The translations under genes and the position numbers were made by a program. From DAHUXD01 sp963736455 (GTDB lineage Bacteria; Acidobacteriota; Thermoanaerobaculia; UBA5066; Gp7-AA6), in assembly GCA_963736455.1 (NCBI GenBank), contig CAVTON010000001.1:2728001-2792000 (forward strand): a DNA stretch of 64,000 nt, given 5' to 3'. This document shows, one piece after another, positions 24,691 to 33,027 of this stretch. Below the pieces are notes generated by a model. It saw nothing but the letters and a program-made list of their open reading frames with translations, was not told where the DNA came from and made no database searches. Numbering within the stretch: position 1 is the stretch's first letter; each line of letters begins with the position of its first letter.

Positions 24691-25629
24691 ATGATCACCA
24701 TCCTTGGAGCAGGCGGCGCCATTGGGAACGAACTCGTCAAACTCCTGGCTGCAAGGAAAGAGCCGTTCCGCGTCGTCGGCCGCAATCCGCGACCGGCTCC
24801 CGGCGCGACCGAAGCAGTAGGCGCGGATATCACCGATAGAGACCAAACCATCCGCGCCGTCGCCGGTTCCAACGTCGTGCATCTGGTCGTTGGCCTCAAG
24901 TACGATCACAAGCTCTGGCAGGAAGTGTGGCCGCGCGTCATGCAAAACACGATCGAAGCCTGCAAGCGCGCCGGTGCAAAGCTCATCTTCTTCGACAACG
25001 TGTACATGTATGGCAAGGTCAACGGTCGGATGACTGAGGAGACGCCATTCGACCCTTGCAGCAAGAAAGGCGAAGTCCGCGCGAAGATAGCCACCGCGCT
25101 CATCAATGAATGGAAGGCGGGCAGTCTCACGGGCATGATTGCGCGCGCCGCCGATTTCTACGGCCCCGACACACTCAACGGCGTGCCCAATCTCCTCGTC
25201 TTTCAGCCCCTGTCGCGCAACCGGAAAGCCTCATGGCTGGTGAATGATTCCGTTCCGCACTCCTACACCTACACTCCGGACGCGGCGCAAAGCCTGGTAC
25301 GACTGGCCGAACGGGCAAACGCCTGGAATCAGACCTGGCATGTCTCCACCACGCCCAATCCGCTCACCGGGAAACAGTTCGTCATGCTGGCCGCGAAGGA
25401 GCTTGGCGTTGCTCCGAAATATCGCATTTTGAGCCGGCCGATGGTCCGATTTGCGGGATGGTTCAATCCGCTGGTCGGGGAATCGTACGAAATGCTCTAT
25501 CAAAGCGATTCGACGTACCTGTTTGACTCGAGCAAGTTCGCCAGAGAGTTCGGTTTCACCGGCACCCCCTACGCCGACGGCATCCGAGCCACGGCCGCGT
25601 CTTTTCGGCGTGGAACGCAAGCCGTCTAA
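24691..25629 (+). CDS. NAD(P)-dependent epimerase/dehydratase (extended SDR)
   Basis: A 312-aa extended short-chain dehydrogenase. The nucleotide motif is ILGAGGAIGNELVKLL at the N terminus (GxGGxIG); the catalytic tyrosine is probably in FFDNVYMYGKVNG (YxxxK: YMYGK). SDR middle features such as GMIARAADFYGPD follow. The substrate is unknown; proteins of this type act on sugar nucleotides or are atypical NmrA-like sensors. AAAGG lies 12 nt upstream. It sits between tRNA-Asn and a degenerate copy of the island repeat and looks like cargo of this accessory region. Its codon use is less GC-biased than that of the housekeeping genes. Confidence 0.85.
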   Translation: MITILGAGGAIGNELVKLLAARKEPFRVVGRNPRPAPGATEAVGADITDRDQTIRAVAGSNVVHLVVGLKYDHKLWQEVWPRVMQNTIEACKRAGAKLIFFDNVYMYGKVNGRMTEETPFDPCSKKGEVRAKIATALINEWKAGSLTGMIARAADFYGPDTLNGVPNLLVFQPLSRNRKASWLVNDSVPHSYTYTPDAAQSLVRLAERANAWNQTWHVSTTPNPLTGKQFVMLAAKELGVAPKYRILSRPMVRFAGWFNPLVGESYEMLYQSDSTYLFDSSKFAREFGFTGTPYADGIRATAASFRRGTQAV

Positions 25630-25670
25630 CCCAGCACCTCGTGGCTCGGGGATCGACCAGCTCGAGGCTC

Positions 25671-25720
25671 TCCTGCAGCCAGCACCGGGAAAGTTTCCAT
25701 GGGGAGCCATATTGGGCTCG
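25671..25720 (+). repeat. Degenerate copy of the island repeat (R1)
   Basis: CTGCAGCCAG, then GGGAAAGTTTCC and ATGGGGAGCCAT, align with the three better copies at 27091, 27511 and 32853 but lack the AACTGGGAACT half of the hairpin. It lies just after the epimerase gene. Confidence 0.55.
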
Positions 25721-25775
25721 CTGGTCTGGATCTTTCCAACGCCTGCCGGACCCGGCAGACCCGCCATGCGGCTCA

Positions 25776-26885
25776 TCATCGTCTCGTCGCGGAAAATGAC
25801 CCGCTGTATGACCCGCCACAATCGCTACCGCTGATGAAGCCGCTGCGGATCGCGTCGCCGGACACGCTCGCATCCCCCACGAAAATGCCGAGGCAGGGGC
25901 TCAGCTCGTTGACGGTGAACCGGATGTTGTCGTTCACGACGGACCCCGTCAGAGAACCGCTTCCCCGTCCGGCGATCACGGCGGTTCCATTGATCGAGCT
26001 TCCGTTCTGCACGAATGCGATCTCGGCCAAGAACTGTCCCTGGGAGAAGTCGAGCGTCGCATCCCAGAATCCCGCCACCAACGCGTTTCCCTTCGAGGGC
26101 GGCCCCCCGACGAAGGTCTTCGCGCCATACACCGTGCCCGAGTACGACCCAAGACAATCGGAGCCGCTGACGCTCCCGGAGATGGAAAGGCTCGAGTCGC
26201 TCAGGAGGGCGGTCCCGGAGTACGCTCCCGGGCAGGGGCTGACTTCCGTCACCGAGAAGGTGAGCTTTTGGCCGTCGACGGTTCCGGTCACCGAGCCGCC
26301 GCCGCCGCCAAAAACCGAGGCCGCTCCACTCACGCTCGTACCCACCTGGACGAGCGTGAGCGATGCCGGGTAGAGGAATCCGCCGATGGTGAGATTGGTC
26401 GCCCAGGTGCCATTGACGTCCGCCACGCGGGTGGTTGGCGTCGAGCAGGTCGCAAATGAGCTCGTGTCCTGGACGGGCGCATAGGGCACGGCGATCGGGC
26501 TCGTGTAGTTCCTCGACCGACCGGTCGCGACGTCCGTAACCATGAGGTTCACGCCAACGTTGGTGAGTCCTGAGGAAAACACCCAGTACGCGTCGTTGAC
26601 CGCGCAGGCGTTCAGCGCTTTGGTGACGACTTCGATGTTGGCGGGATCGAAGAACCAGAAGTAGCCGGTATCGTCCGTCAGCAAGACGGCGTTGCCCCGG
26701 CCATTCGATCCGTCACTCCTTTGCCACGTGGCAGAGACGCTGAATCGGCCCTCGTTGAGGCATAGCGTCGTCGCGGTGGGAGCGCAGGTCGATTTCAGGG
26801 TGGGATCTGGCGCAGCCAGCAGCGGTAGCGTCGCCGAGATTCCAAACGCACCGAGAAACATCCACGAGAGCCGCGGAAGGCGCAT
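25776..26885 (-). CDS. Secreted protein with acidobacterial 'LCL...GRF...TGYFWFF' domain
   Basis: A 369-aa exported protein with a signal peptide (WMFLGAFGISATLPLLAA). Residues ~33-150 form a recurrent extracellular domain (TTLCLNEGRFSVSATWQR, then LLTDDTGYFWFFDPANIEVV and NDAYWVFSSGLTNVGVNLMV) that I recall as frequent in Acidobacteria and related taxa, without known function. Residues ~165-369 are two glycine/serine-rich beta repeats, each with FSVTEVSPCPGAYSG- or FTVNELSPCLGIFVG-like cores and an SGSDC motif. Conserved cysteines suggest disulfides. It is the only minus-strand gene in the island. The 314 bp from 26886 to 27199 hold no intact gene, only the kinase 3' fragment and repeat R2 listed below. 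Confidence 0.75.
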   Translation of the reverse strand: MRLPRLSWMFLGAFGISATLPLLAAPDPTLKSTCAPTATTLCLNEGRFSVSATWQRSDGSNGRGNAVLLTDDTGYFWFFDPANIEVVTKALNACAVNDAYWVFSSGLTNVGVNLMVTDVATGRSRNYTSPIAVPYAPVQDTSSFATCSTPTTRVADVNGTWATNLTIGGFLYPASLTLVQVGTSVSGAASVFGGGGGSVTGTVDGQKLTFSVTEVSPCPGAYSGTALLSDSSLSISGSVSGSDCLGSYSGTVYGAKTFVGGPPSKGNALVAGFWDATLDFSQGQFLAEIAFVQNGSSINGTAVIAGRGSGSLTGSVVNDNIRFTVNELSPCLGIFVGDASVSGDAIRSGFISGSDCGGSYSGSFSATRR

Positions 26886-27029
26886 GGTTCCGACCTCCGA
26901 TTTTCGGCGGGACGATATACGGTCCCCGGCAGTCCGTATCGGCCTTAAGCGAGGCCTAAGAATAAGAGGCGACGCCGACCCGGCCGCACCTCACAGGAGC
27001 GTTCCGTCTCCAACTCGCCAACAATCGCC

Positions 27030-27066
27030 GAACCGAGGTTCCAGAAGCTCGTCGCCGCATCGTAGT
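27030..27066 (+). pseudogene. Remnant of a kinase 3' end
   Basis: The sequence reads PRFQKLVAAS-stop, matching the last residues (NPRFQKLVAGGK) of the intact kinase that ends at 30279. The rest of that kinase copy is missing; the upstream neighbours are the epimerase and the secreted-protein gene. Confidence 0.65.
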
Positions 27067-27090
27067 CCCGCTTCACGGAGGGCCGAGAAG

Positions 27091-27160
27091 TCCCGCCAAT
27101 TCCTGCAGCCAGTTCCCGAAAAGGTTCCAACTGGGAACTAGATGAGGAGCCACTAGTCTC
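27091..27160 (+). repeat. Island repeat copy R2
   Basis: The ~70-bp unit runs from CCCGCCAATTCC through the hairpin GGTTCC-AACTG-GGAACT to GAGGAGCCACTAGTCTC. Its last 18 bp equal the tRNA-Asn 3' end and flank. It follows a kinase 3' fragment and precedes a kinase 5' fragment. Confidence 0.8.
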
Positions 27161-27199
27161 CGCTCCGCATTGACGGGGGTATTGAGTTCGCCACATCGG

Positions 27200-27411
27200 A
27201 TGACCCTTTCCGCGGGCACCCGTCTGGGCCCTGCGGCCTCGCGGCGGTGTACCTCGCCTTCGGCGACCGGGAACGCGCGCTCTCCCTCCTCGAGGAGGCG
27301 TTGCGACAGCGTTCGCACTGGCTGACGTTCATCGACCTGGAAGCCGATTTCGACGCGCTGCGCGACGACCCCCGCTTCGTCGCGATCTCCAGGAAAATAG
27401 GGCCGACATGA
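27200..27411 (+). pseudogene. Internally deleted receptor kinase
   Basis: The copy starts with ATG and MTLSAGTRLGP, the kinase N terminus. It then joins out of frame to a C-terminal TPR stretch (GLAAVYLAFGDRERALSLLE, then EADFDALRDDPRFVAISRK) that ends at the TGA at 27409-27411. About 850 codons are missing between the two parts compared with the intact kinases. The stop overlaps the ATG of the next fragment. Confidence 0.8.
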
Positions 27412-27485
27412 CTCTGGTCGCCGGCATGCGCCTCGGCCCCTACGAGATCCTCGTGCCGCTCGGCGCGGGCGGGATAGGAATGTAG
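27408..27485 (+). pseudogene. Kinase 5' fragment of 25 codons
   Basis: MTLVAGMRLGPYEILVPLGA followed by GGIGM and TAG: the kinase N terminus through the glycine-rich loop, cut exactly where the intact copies read GGMGEVYRARD. It overlaps the preceding remnant as ATGA, as tandem kinase genes would. Confidence 0.8.
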
Positions 27486-27510
27486 TTCTGCTCTAAACAG
27501 TGGCTCGCAA

Positions 27511-27580
27511 CCCCGCGAAATCCCGCAGCCAACCCCCGAAAAGGTTCCAACTGGGAATTATGTGGGGAGCCACTAGCTTC
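27511..27580 (+). repeat. Island repeat copy R3
   Basis: CCGCAGCCAACCCCCGAAAA, then GGTTCCAACTGGGAATTATG and GGGAGCCACTAG. It is about 85-90% similar to R2 by eye. It lies between the truncated kinase and the intact kinase that starts 48 bp later. Confidence 0.8.
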
Positions 27581-27627
27581 CCGCGCCATCGCGCCCGCAA
27601 CCACGGTGTACAGTTCCGCCAAGTTCG

Positions 27628-30279
27628 ATGGCGCTCACCGCCGGGACTCGCCTCGGCCCCTACGAGATCCTCGCACCGCTGGGTGCGGGAGGGATGGGCG
27701 AGGTCTACCGGGCACGAGACAAGAAACTCGACCGGGACGTTGCGATCAAGGTCCTCCCCGAGTCCGTCGCAGCCGATCCCGACATGCTCGCTCGGTTCGA
27801 GCGGGAGGCGAAGGCGGTTGCGGCGCTCTCGCATCCGAACATCCTTGCCATTCACGACTTCGGGACGCACGAGGGGACCGCCTACGCCGTGATGGAGCTT
27901 CTGGAAGGCGAGACGCTGCGGGGCAAGCTCGACTCGGGCCCGATCCAGCAGAAGCAGGCCGTCGATTACGCGCTCCAGGTCGCCAGGGGTCTCTCCGCGG
28001 CGCATGAGAAGGGGATCGTTCACCGGGACCTGAAGCCCGAGAACCTGTTCGTCACGAAGGACGGTCACCTCAAGATCCTCGACTTCGGTCTGGCGAAAAA
28101 GGTCGAAGCGGTCTCCCCGGAGGAGGTAACGAGCACGCCGACGGCCTCGCGACACACGGAGCCGGGCGTGGTTATGGGGACAGTGGGCTACATGTCGCCC
28201 GAGCAGGTGAAGGGACTCCCTTTAGATCACCGCTCGGACATCTTCTCCTTCGGGGCGATCCTGTACGAGCTGCTCTCCGGGAAGAACGCGTTTCGACGAG
28301 GCACGAACGCCGAGACGATGGCGGCGATCATGCGGGACGAGCCGCCGGAGCTGACGCAATCGGGACGGAACATCTCGCCGGCGCTGGATCACATCGTCAA
28401 GCATTGCCTGGAGAAGGACCGTGACAACCGGTTCCAGTCCGCCAAGGACATCGCGTTCGATCTTTCGGAGCAGTCGTCGACGAGTGCGGTCAGTGGCGCG
28501 AGCGCCGTGCATGTTGCCGCGCCACCCGTTCGCGAGAGCAGGGTTCTTGTCGCTGCCGCGGCCATCGTCGTATTGGCGGCGGTAGGAGTTTTTTTCCTGC
28601 GCAAGCCGCACGGGGTCGGGGGCGAGCCAGGAGGCGTCAAGCGCGTGGCGGTGCTGCCCTTCGAGAATTTGGGTGCCCCCGAGGACGATTACTTCGCCGA
28701 CGGGATCGCCGATGCAATACGCGGCAAGCTGACATCCTTGCCAGGGCTTCAGGTCATCGCTCGTGGCAGCTCGACGCCCTACAAGAAAACGACCAAGACG
28801 CCGAAGCAGATCGCCGAGGAGCTGAACGTCTCGTACCTGCTCACTGCCACGGTGCGCTGGGAGAAGGGCGGCGGTGGCAGCCGCGTGCAGGTGAGCCCTG
28901 AGCTCGTTGACGTCACGCGACCGGATGCGCCGACATCGAAGTGGCAACAGCCGTTCGACGCGGCGATTACGGACGTGTTTGCCGTGCAGTCGGAGATCGC
29001 GACGAAGGTGGCGCAGGCTTTGGGTGCTGCGCTCGGGGCGGGCGAGGAGAAGCGGCTTTCGGAGAAGCCGACGCAGAATCTCGCCGCCTACGACGCCTTC
29101 CTCAAGGGCGAGGAGATTCGGAACAGCGGAGCGGCCGATCCCCCCAACCTGCGCAAGGAGATCGGCTTCTACGAGCAGGCCGTAGCGCTCGATCCCGGCT
29201 TCGCGCAGGCGTGGGCGGGAGTCTCGGTCGCCAATTCGCTCCTGTACTTCAGCGGCACACCTGTGCCGGCGCTCGCTGAGCGAGCCCGGCAGACGGCGGA
29301 GAAAGCCATTGAGCTCGCACCGAGCCGCCCGCAGGGGTACCTGGCCCTCGGGGACTACGAACGGTCGGTTGCCGTGGACCTCACCACCGCTTTGGAGCAG
29401 TACGAGAAGGGGCTGCGCCTCGCCCCCGGCGACGCCGACGCTCTCAGGGCGACGGCGCTTGCCGAGGAGGGCCTCGGGCGCTGGGATGCGGCGGTGGAGC
29501 ACTTTAAAGAGGCGGTGCGCGTCGATCCGCGGTCCGCCAACAATCTGCGGTTCCTTGGCGATGCGCTCCTGCGTCTGCGGCGCTATCCCGAGGCGCGGGA
29601 GGCTCTCGACCGTCGCCTCCCTCTCGCGCCCACCAACCTCGATCTGATCGAGGACAAGGCGATCTCCTACCTCGGCGAGGGAGACCTGGCCGGTGCCCGG
29701 GCCGTGCTCAAGGCCGTGCCGAAGGAGGTCGAGCCCACCGCGCTCGTGGCCTTCCTGGCTGCATACTACGATCTCGTCTGGGTCCTCGACGAGGATCAGC
29801 GAGAGATTCTGTTGCGGCTGACGCCGAGCGCGTTCGACGACGACCGGGGCGCGTGGGCCATATGCCTCGTTCAGGCCTACGCCTTGAAAGGCGACGCCGC
29901 GAACGTGCGCACCTACGCCGACGAGGCCAGGAAGGCCTTTGAGGAGCAGCTTCGCGCAGCGCCCAATGATGCGCAACGTCACGTCGAGCTCGGTCTTGCG
30001 CTGGCATATCTCGATCGGAAAGAGGAAGCGATTCGGGAGGGCGAGCGCGGCGTCGCACTCGATCCGGTGTCGAAGGACGCTTGGGGTGGCCCCTACATGC
30101 AGCACCAGCTCGTCCGGATCTACATTCTCGTCGGCGAGCCCGAGAAGGCGCTCGACCGGCTCGAGCCGCTGCTGAAGATGCCCTACTACCTCTCGCCCGG
30201 CTGGCTCAAGATCGACCCCAACTTCGACTCGCTGCGCAAGAACCCGAGGTTCCAGAAGCTCGTCGCCGGCGGGAAATAG
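27628..30279 (+). CDS. Receptor-like Ser/Thr protein kinase with FlgO-like and TPR C-terminal region
   Basis: An 883-aa membrane-anchored kinase. The kinase domain has the glycine loop LGAGGMGEVY (18-27), Lys41, HRDLKPEN (132-139), DFG (152-154) and the APE-equivalent MSPEQ. A single transmembrane helix (VLVAAAAIVVLAAVGVFFL, ~308-326) follows. The part predicted to lie outside begins with a FlgO/TolB-N-like fold (VAVLPFENLGAPEDDYFADG), then about eight TPR helix pairs to the C terminus. All catalytic residues are present. It should phosphorylate Ser/Thr on cytoplasmic partners in response to an extracytoplasmic signal; the partner is unknown. A conserved leader (TGTACAGT) precedes it. A second, broken kinase follows directly. 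Confidence 0.92.
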   Translation: MALTAGTRLGPYEILAPLGAGGMGEVYRARDKKLDRDVAIKVLPESVAADPDMLARFEREAKAVAALSHPNILAIHDFGTHEGTAYAVMELLEGETLRGKLDSGPIQQKQAVDYALQVARGLSAAHEKGIVHRDLKPENLFVTKDGHLKILDFGLAKKVEAVSPEEVTSTPTASRHTEPGVVMGTVGYMSPEQVKGLPLDHRSDIFSFGAILYELLSGKNAFRRGTNAETMAAIMRDEPPELTQSGRNISPALDHIVKHCLEKDRDNRFQSAKDIAFDLSEQSSTSAVSGASAVHVAAPPVRESRVLVAAAAIVVLAAVGVFFLRKPHGVGGEPGGVKRVAVLPFENLGAPEDDYFADGIADAIRGKLTSLPGLQVIARGSSTPYKKTTKTPKQIAEELNVSYLLTATVRWEKGGGGSRVQVSPELVDVTRPDAPTSKWQQPFDAAITDVFAVQSEIATKVAQALGAALGAGEEKRLSEKPTQNLAAYDAFLKGEEIRNSGAADPPNLRKEIGFYEQAVALDPGFAQAWAGVSVANSLLYFSGTPVPALAERARQTAEKAIELAPSRPQGYLALGDYERSVAVDLTTALEQYEKGLRLAPGDADALRATALAEEGLGRWDAAVEHFKEAVRVDPRSANNLRFLGDALLRLRRYPEAREALDRRLPLAPTNLDLIEDKAISYLGEGDLAGARAVLKAVPKEVEPTALVAFLAAYYDLVWVLDEDQREILLRLTPSAFDDDRGAWAICLVQAYALKGDAANVRTYADEARKAFEEQLRAAPNDAQRHVELGLALAYLDRKEEAIREGERGVALDPVSKDAWGGPYMQHQLVRIYILVGEPEKALDRLEPLLKMPYYLSPGWLKIDPNFDSLRKNPRFQKLVAGGK

Positions 30280-30285
30280 TCCGGC

Positions 30286-30498
30286 CTACTGGACCCGAAG
30301 GGCCGCGACGCCGATGCACTGGCGCGCTTCGAGCGCGAGGCTTTGGCGGTCGCGGCGCTCTCCCATCGAAACATCCTCTCCATCTTCGATTTCGGGACCT
30401 ATGAGGGGACGGCCTACGCCGTCACGGAGCTGCTGGAGGGCGAGACGCTGCGCGGCAAGCTCGACTCGGGGCCGATCGCGCAGAAGCAGGCCGCTCAA
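30286..30498 (+). pseudogene. Kinase N-lobe fragment
   Basis: The sequence reads LDPKGRDADALARFEREALA, VAALSHRNILSIFDFGTYEG, then TELLEGETLRGKLDSGPIAQ and KQA. It is clearly homologous to residues ~47-112 of the upstream kinase, but has no start and ends abruptly at 30498. The matching 3' fragment of a kinase lies at 32763-32829, on the other side of the propeller gene. The remainder of 30499-30676 shows nothing coding. Confidence 0.85.
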
Positions 30499-30676
30499 AT
30501 CCGAAGTTCCCGCGCAAAAACGGCAGAAAAAACGGCAAGCGTCCGGTCCGACCCCGAACACCTCGTCCTCAGCCCCCGCCGGCGTCTCAAATCCGCCGGG
30601 AACGGGAACCAAGCCGGACTCGACGCGCGGTGATACGCTTTCGCCTCCCGATCCCTACGACGGACAGTCCTGATCC

Positions 30677-32758
30677 GTGACAGCCCGTCGCCGGCCTTCG
30701 GCGAGAAAGCGGGGCGCCATGGGATCCGTCTTGCGATTCTGGGGTTGCGAGCAGTGTGGCCGGTCGAATGAGATCGTCGTAGCTCTCGACGGAACCGTGA
30801 AAAGCGAGCAGTGCGCCGATTTGACGAGGCTCTGGAGCCTGAATCGCCATAGCCCGTCGCGGCGCAGCGGGCGCTCTGCCGCCTTGATCCTGGCTCTCGT
30901 CGGAGTGAGCCTCGCCGGCTTCGCCCGCGGTCAAGTCATCACCGAGTTCCCCATCCCCACTGCGAACAGCTTCCCTTACGGTATTGCGGCTGGCCCGGAC
31001 GGCAACCTCTGGTTCGCCGAAATCAGCGGCCTCGCCAATAACATCGGCCGGATCACGACGGCCGGCGTCGTCACCGAGTACCTCATCCCAACGGCCTTCA
31101 GCAACCCTCAAGGTGTCGCAGCCGGCCCGGACGGCAACCTCTGGTTCACCGAATCCAACGCCAATCAGGTCGGGCGGATCACGACCGCCGGCGTGATCAT
31201 GGAGTTCCCCGTCCTCACGACCAGCAGCTCACCTTTCCTCATCGCGCCTGGCCCGGACGGCAACCTCTGGTTCACCGAGAACTCTGCCAACAACATCGGG
31301 CGGATCACGACGGCCGGCGTCGTCACCGAGTACCCCATCACCACTGCCAACAGCTTTCCTTACGGTATCGCGGCCGGCCCGGACGGCAACCTCTGGTTCG
31401 CCGAGGTCAGCGGCTCCGCCAACAACATCGGCCGGATCACGACGGCCGGCGTCGTCACCGAGTTCCCCATCCCAACGGCCTTCAGCAACCCTCAAGGGAT
31501 CGCGGCGGGCCCGGACGGCAGCCTCTGGTTCACCGAATACAACGCCAACAAGATCGGCCGGATCACGACAGCTGGCGTCATCACGGAGTTCCCCATCCCT
31601 ACTGCGAACAGCCTGCCTTACGGCATCGCGGCGGGCCCGGACGGCAATCTCTGGTTCGCCGAGGAAGCGGGCAAGATCGGGCGGATCACGACAGCCGGCG
31701 TGATCACGGAGTTCACCGGTTCGACGACCGGCAGCTCACCTTTCCTCATCGCGGCTGGCCCGGACGGCAACCTCTGGTTCACCGAGAACGTCGCCGGCCA
31801 GATCGGGCGGGTCACGACGGGCCCGGTGACGCCGCAGCCGGTGGCCGTGGACGTGCATACAGTCAGCGGCGACAGCTCCAATCACAACGGCGTGCTGGAG
31901 CCGGGCGAGACGGTCCAGGTGGCTCCCGCCTGGAAGAGCACCTTGACGAGCTCGCAGACCTTCACCGGAACTGCCTCGAACTTGACCGGGCCCGTAGGTC
32001 CGACCTACACCATCAACGACACCTCCGCGGACTATGGAACCGTGGGCCCCGGTGCGACCCAGGACTGCAACACCGCGACGGCTGATTGCTACCTGATGAC
32101 GGTCTCCGGCACACGTCCTTTGCAGCATTGGGACGCGAACTTCAGCGAAGGCCTGAGCATCGGCTCGATCACGAAGACGTGGAAGCTGCACGTCGGTGAC
32201 AGCTTTCCCGACGTGCCAGCGTCGAATCAGTTCTACGGCTTCATCGAAAACCTCTTCCACAACGGCATTACAGGAGGCTGTGTGGGCGGCAACTATTGCC
32301 CGACCAACTCCGTGACTCGTGCCCAGATGGCGGTCTTTTTGATGAAGGCCAAGTTGGGTAAGGCCGAGATACCGCCGCCGGCCACGGGCACGGTGTTCGG
32401 GGACGTCCCGGCGAGCGACCCATTCGCCGCCTGGATTGAGCAGCTGGCAGGTTTCCAGATTACCGGCGGCTGCGGCGGAGGCAACTACTGTCCGAATAAT
32501 TCGGTGACCCGGGCCCAGATGGCGGTGTTCCTGGTGAAGTCCGAGCACGGGTCCGCTTACACACCCCCCTCATGCACTGGACTCTTTGGCGACGTGACCT
32601 GCCCGAGTACCATCGCCAACTGGATCGAGGAGCTCGCCAACGAACACATCACGGGAGGCTGCGGTAACGGCGATTACTGTCCCAACGACCCGGTCACGCG
32701 CGGACAGATGGCTGTCTTCCTCGTGAAAGCCTTTGGTCTCCAGCTGTACGGGCCGTAG
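30677..32758 (+). CDS. Secreted seven-bladed Vgb-like propeller protein with three SLH-like repeats
   Basis: A 693-aa protein. The start is uncertain (ATG 30677, ATG 30719 or GTG 30797); the signal peptide SAALILALVGVSLAGFARG is at ~67-85. Residues ~86-385 are seven near-identical blades of the virginiamycin-B-lyase type (IAAGPDGNLWFTE, GRITTAGVVTEFPIPTA). Residues ~390-515 are a module shared with the protein at 60169 (FTGTASNLTGP, DCYLMTVSGTRP, HWDANFSE). Residues ~516-693 hold three SLH-like repeats, each with ITGGC-x-GGNYCP-x-SVTRAQMAVF. Streptogramin lyase activity is doubtful; binding of a surface ligand is more likely. It lies between the two halves of a broken kinase. Confidence 0.85.
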   Translation: MTARRRPSARKRGAMGSVLRFWGCEQCGRSNEIVVALDGTVKSEQCADLTRLWSLNRHSPSRRSGRSAALILALVGVSLAGFARGQVITEFPIPTANSFPYGIAAGPDGNLWFAEISGLANNIGRITTAGVVTEYLIPTAFSNPQGVAAGPDGNLWFTESNANQVGRITTAGVIMEFPVLTTSSSPFLIAPGPDGNLWFTENSANNIGRITTAGVVTEYPITTANSFPYGIAAGPDGNLWFAEVSGSANNIGRITTAGVVTEFPIPTAFSNPQGIAAGPDGSLWFTEYNANKIGRITTAGVITEFPIPTANSLPYGIAAGPDGNLWFAEEAGKIGRITTAGVITEFTGSTTGSSPFLIAAGPDGNLWFTENVAGQIGRVTTGPVTPQPVAVDVHTVSGDSSNHNGVLEPGETVQVAPAWKSTLTSSQTFTGTASNLTGPVGPTYTINDTSADYGTVGPGATQDCNTATADCYLMTVSGTRPLQHWDANFSEGLSIGSITKTWKLHVGDSFPDVPASNQFYGFIENLFHNGITGGCVGGNYCPTNSVTRAQMAVFLMKAKLGKAEIPPPATGTVFGDVPASDPFAAWIEQLAGFQITGGCGGGNYCPNNSVTRAQMAVFLVKSEHGSAYTPPSCTGLFGDVTCPSTIANWIEELANEHITGGCGNGDYCPNDPVTRGQMAVFLVKAFGLQLYGP

Positions 32759-32762
32759 GACT

Positions 32763-32829
32763 CGACCCCAACTTCGATCCGCTCCGCAAGAACCCGAGGT
32801 TCCAGAAGCTCGTCGCTGGCGGGAGGTAG
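32763..32829 (+). pseudogene. Kinase 3' fragment downstream of the propeller gene
   Basis: LDPNFDPLRKNPRFQKLVAG followed by GR and TAG. It matches the end of the intact kinase at 30279 almost residue for residue. It begins within a few bases of the propeller stop codon, so the propeller gene replaced the interior of this kinase copy. Confidence 0.85.
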
Positions 32830-32852
32830 TTCCTTTACTTGGCGGCCCGAAG

Positions 32853-32915
32853 CCCCGCCAATTCCCGCAACCAGCCCCCGAAAAGGTTCCAACTGGGAAC
32901 TATGTGGGGAGCCAA
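32853..32915 (+). repeat. Island repeat copy R4
   Basis: CCCGCCAATTCCCGCAACCA, then CCCCGAAAAGGTTCCAACTG and GGAACTATGTGGGGAGCCA. It is preceded by a kinase 3' end exactly as R2 is, which defines a composite unit: kinase tail plus about 25-50 bp plus R. The rest of the 269 bp before the next gene (32759-33027) shows no other feature. Confidence 0.8.
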
Positions 32916-33027
32916 TCCTCCAATTCAATTTCCTGGAGCGCGTGCGCGGCATCGACCCGCGGGGCGTCCGTCGGTCGCCTGTAAGAACCCGCTTGTCTCG
33001 CCGGCTTTTTTCGTGGAGATTTCCCAC

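Noticed and set aside
27121..27140. Hairpin of the island repeat as an intrinsic terminator
   Set aside because: The stem is only 6 bp and no T tract follows on either strand in any of the copies.
30940..31830. Regular ~126-bp DNA repeats resembling an array
   Set aside because: They are the blades of a beta-propeller in one open frame.
25671..32915. Chromosomal integron (attC sites with cassettes)
   Set aside because: The repeats have no GTTRRRY core, cargo genes are in both directions, and no intI is seen.
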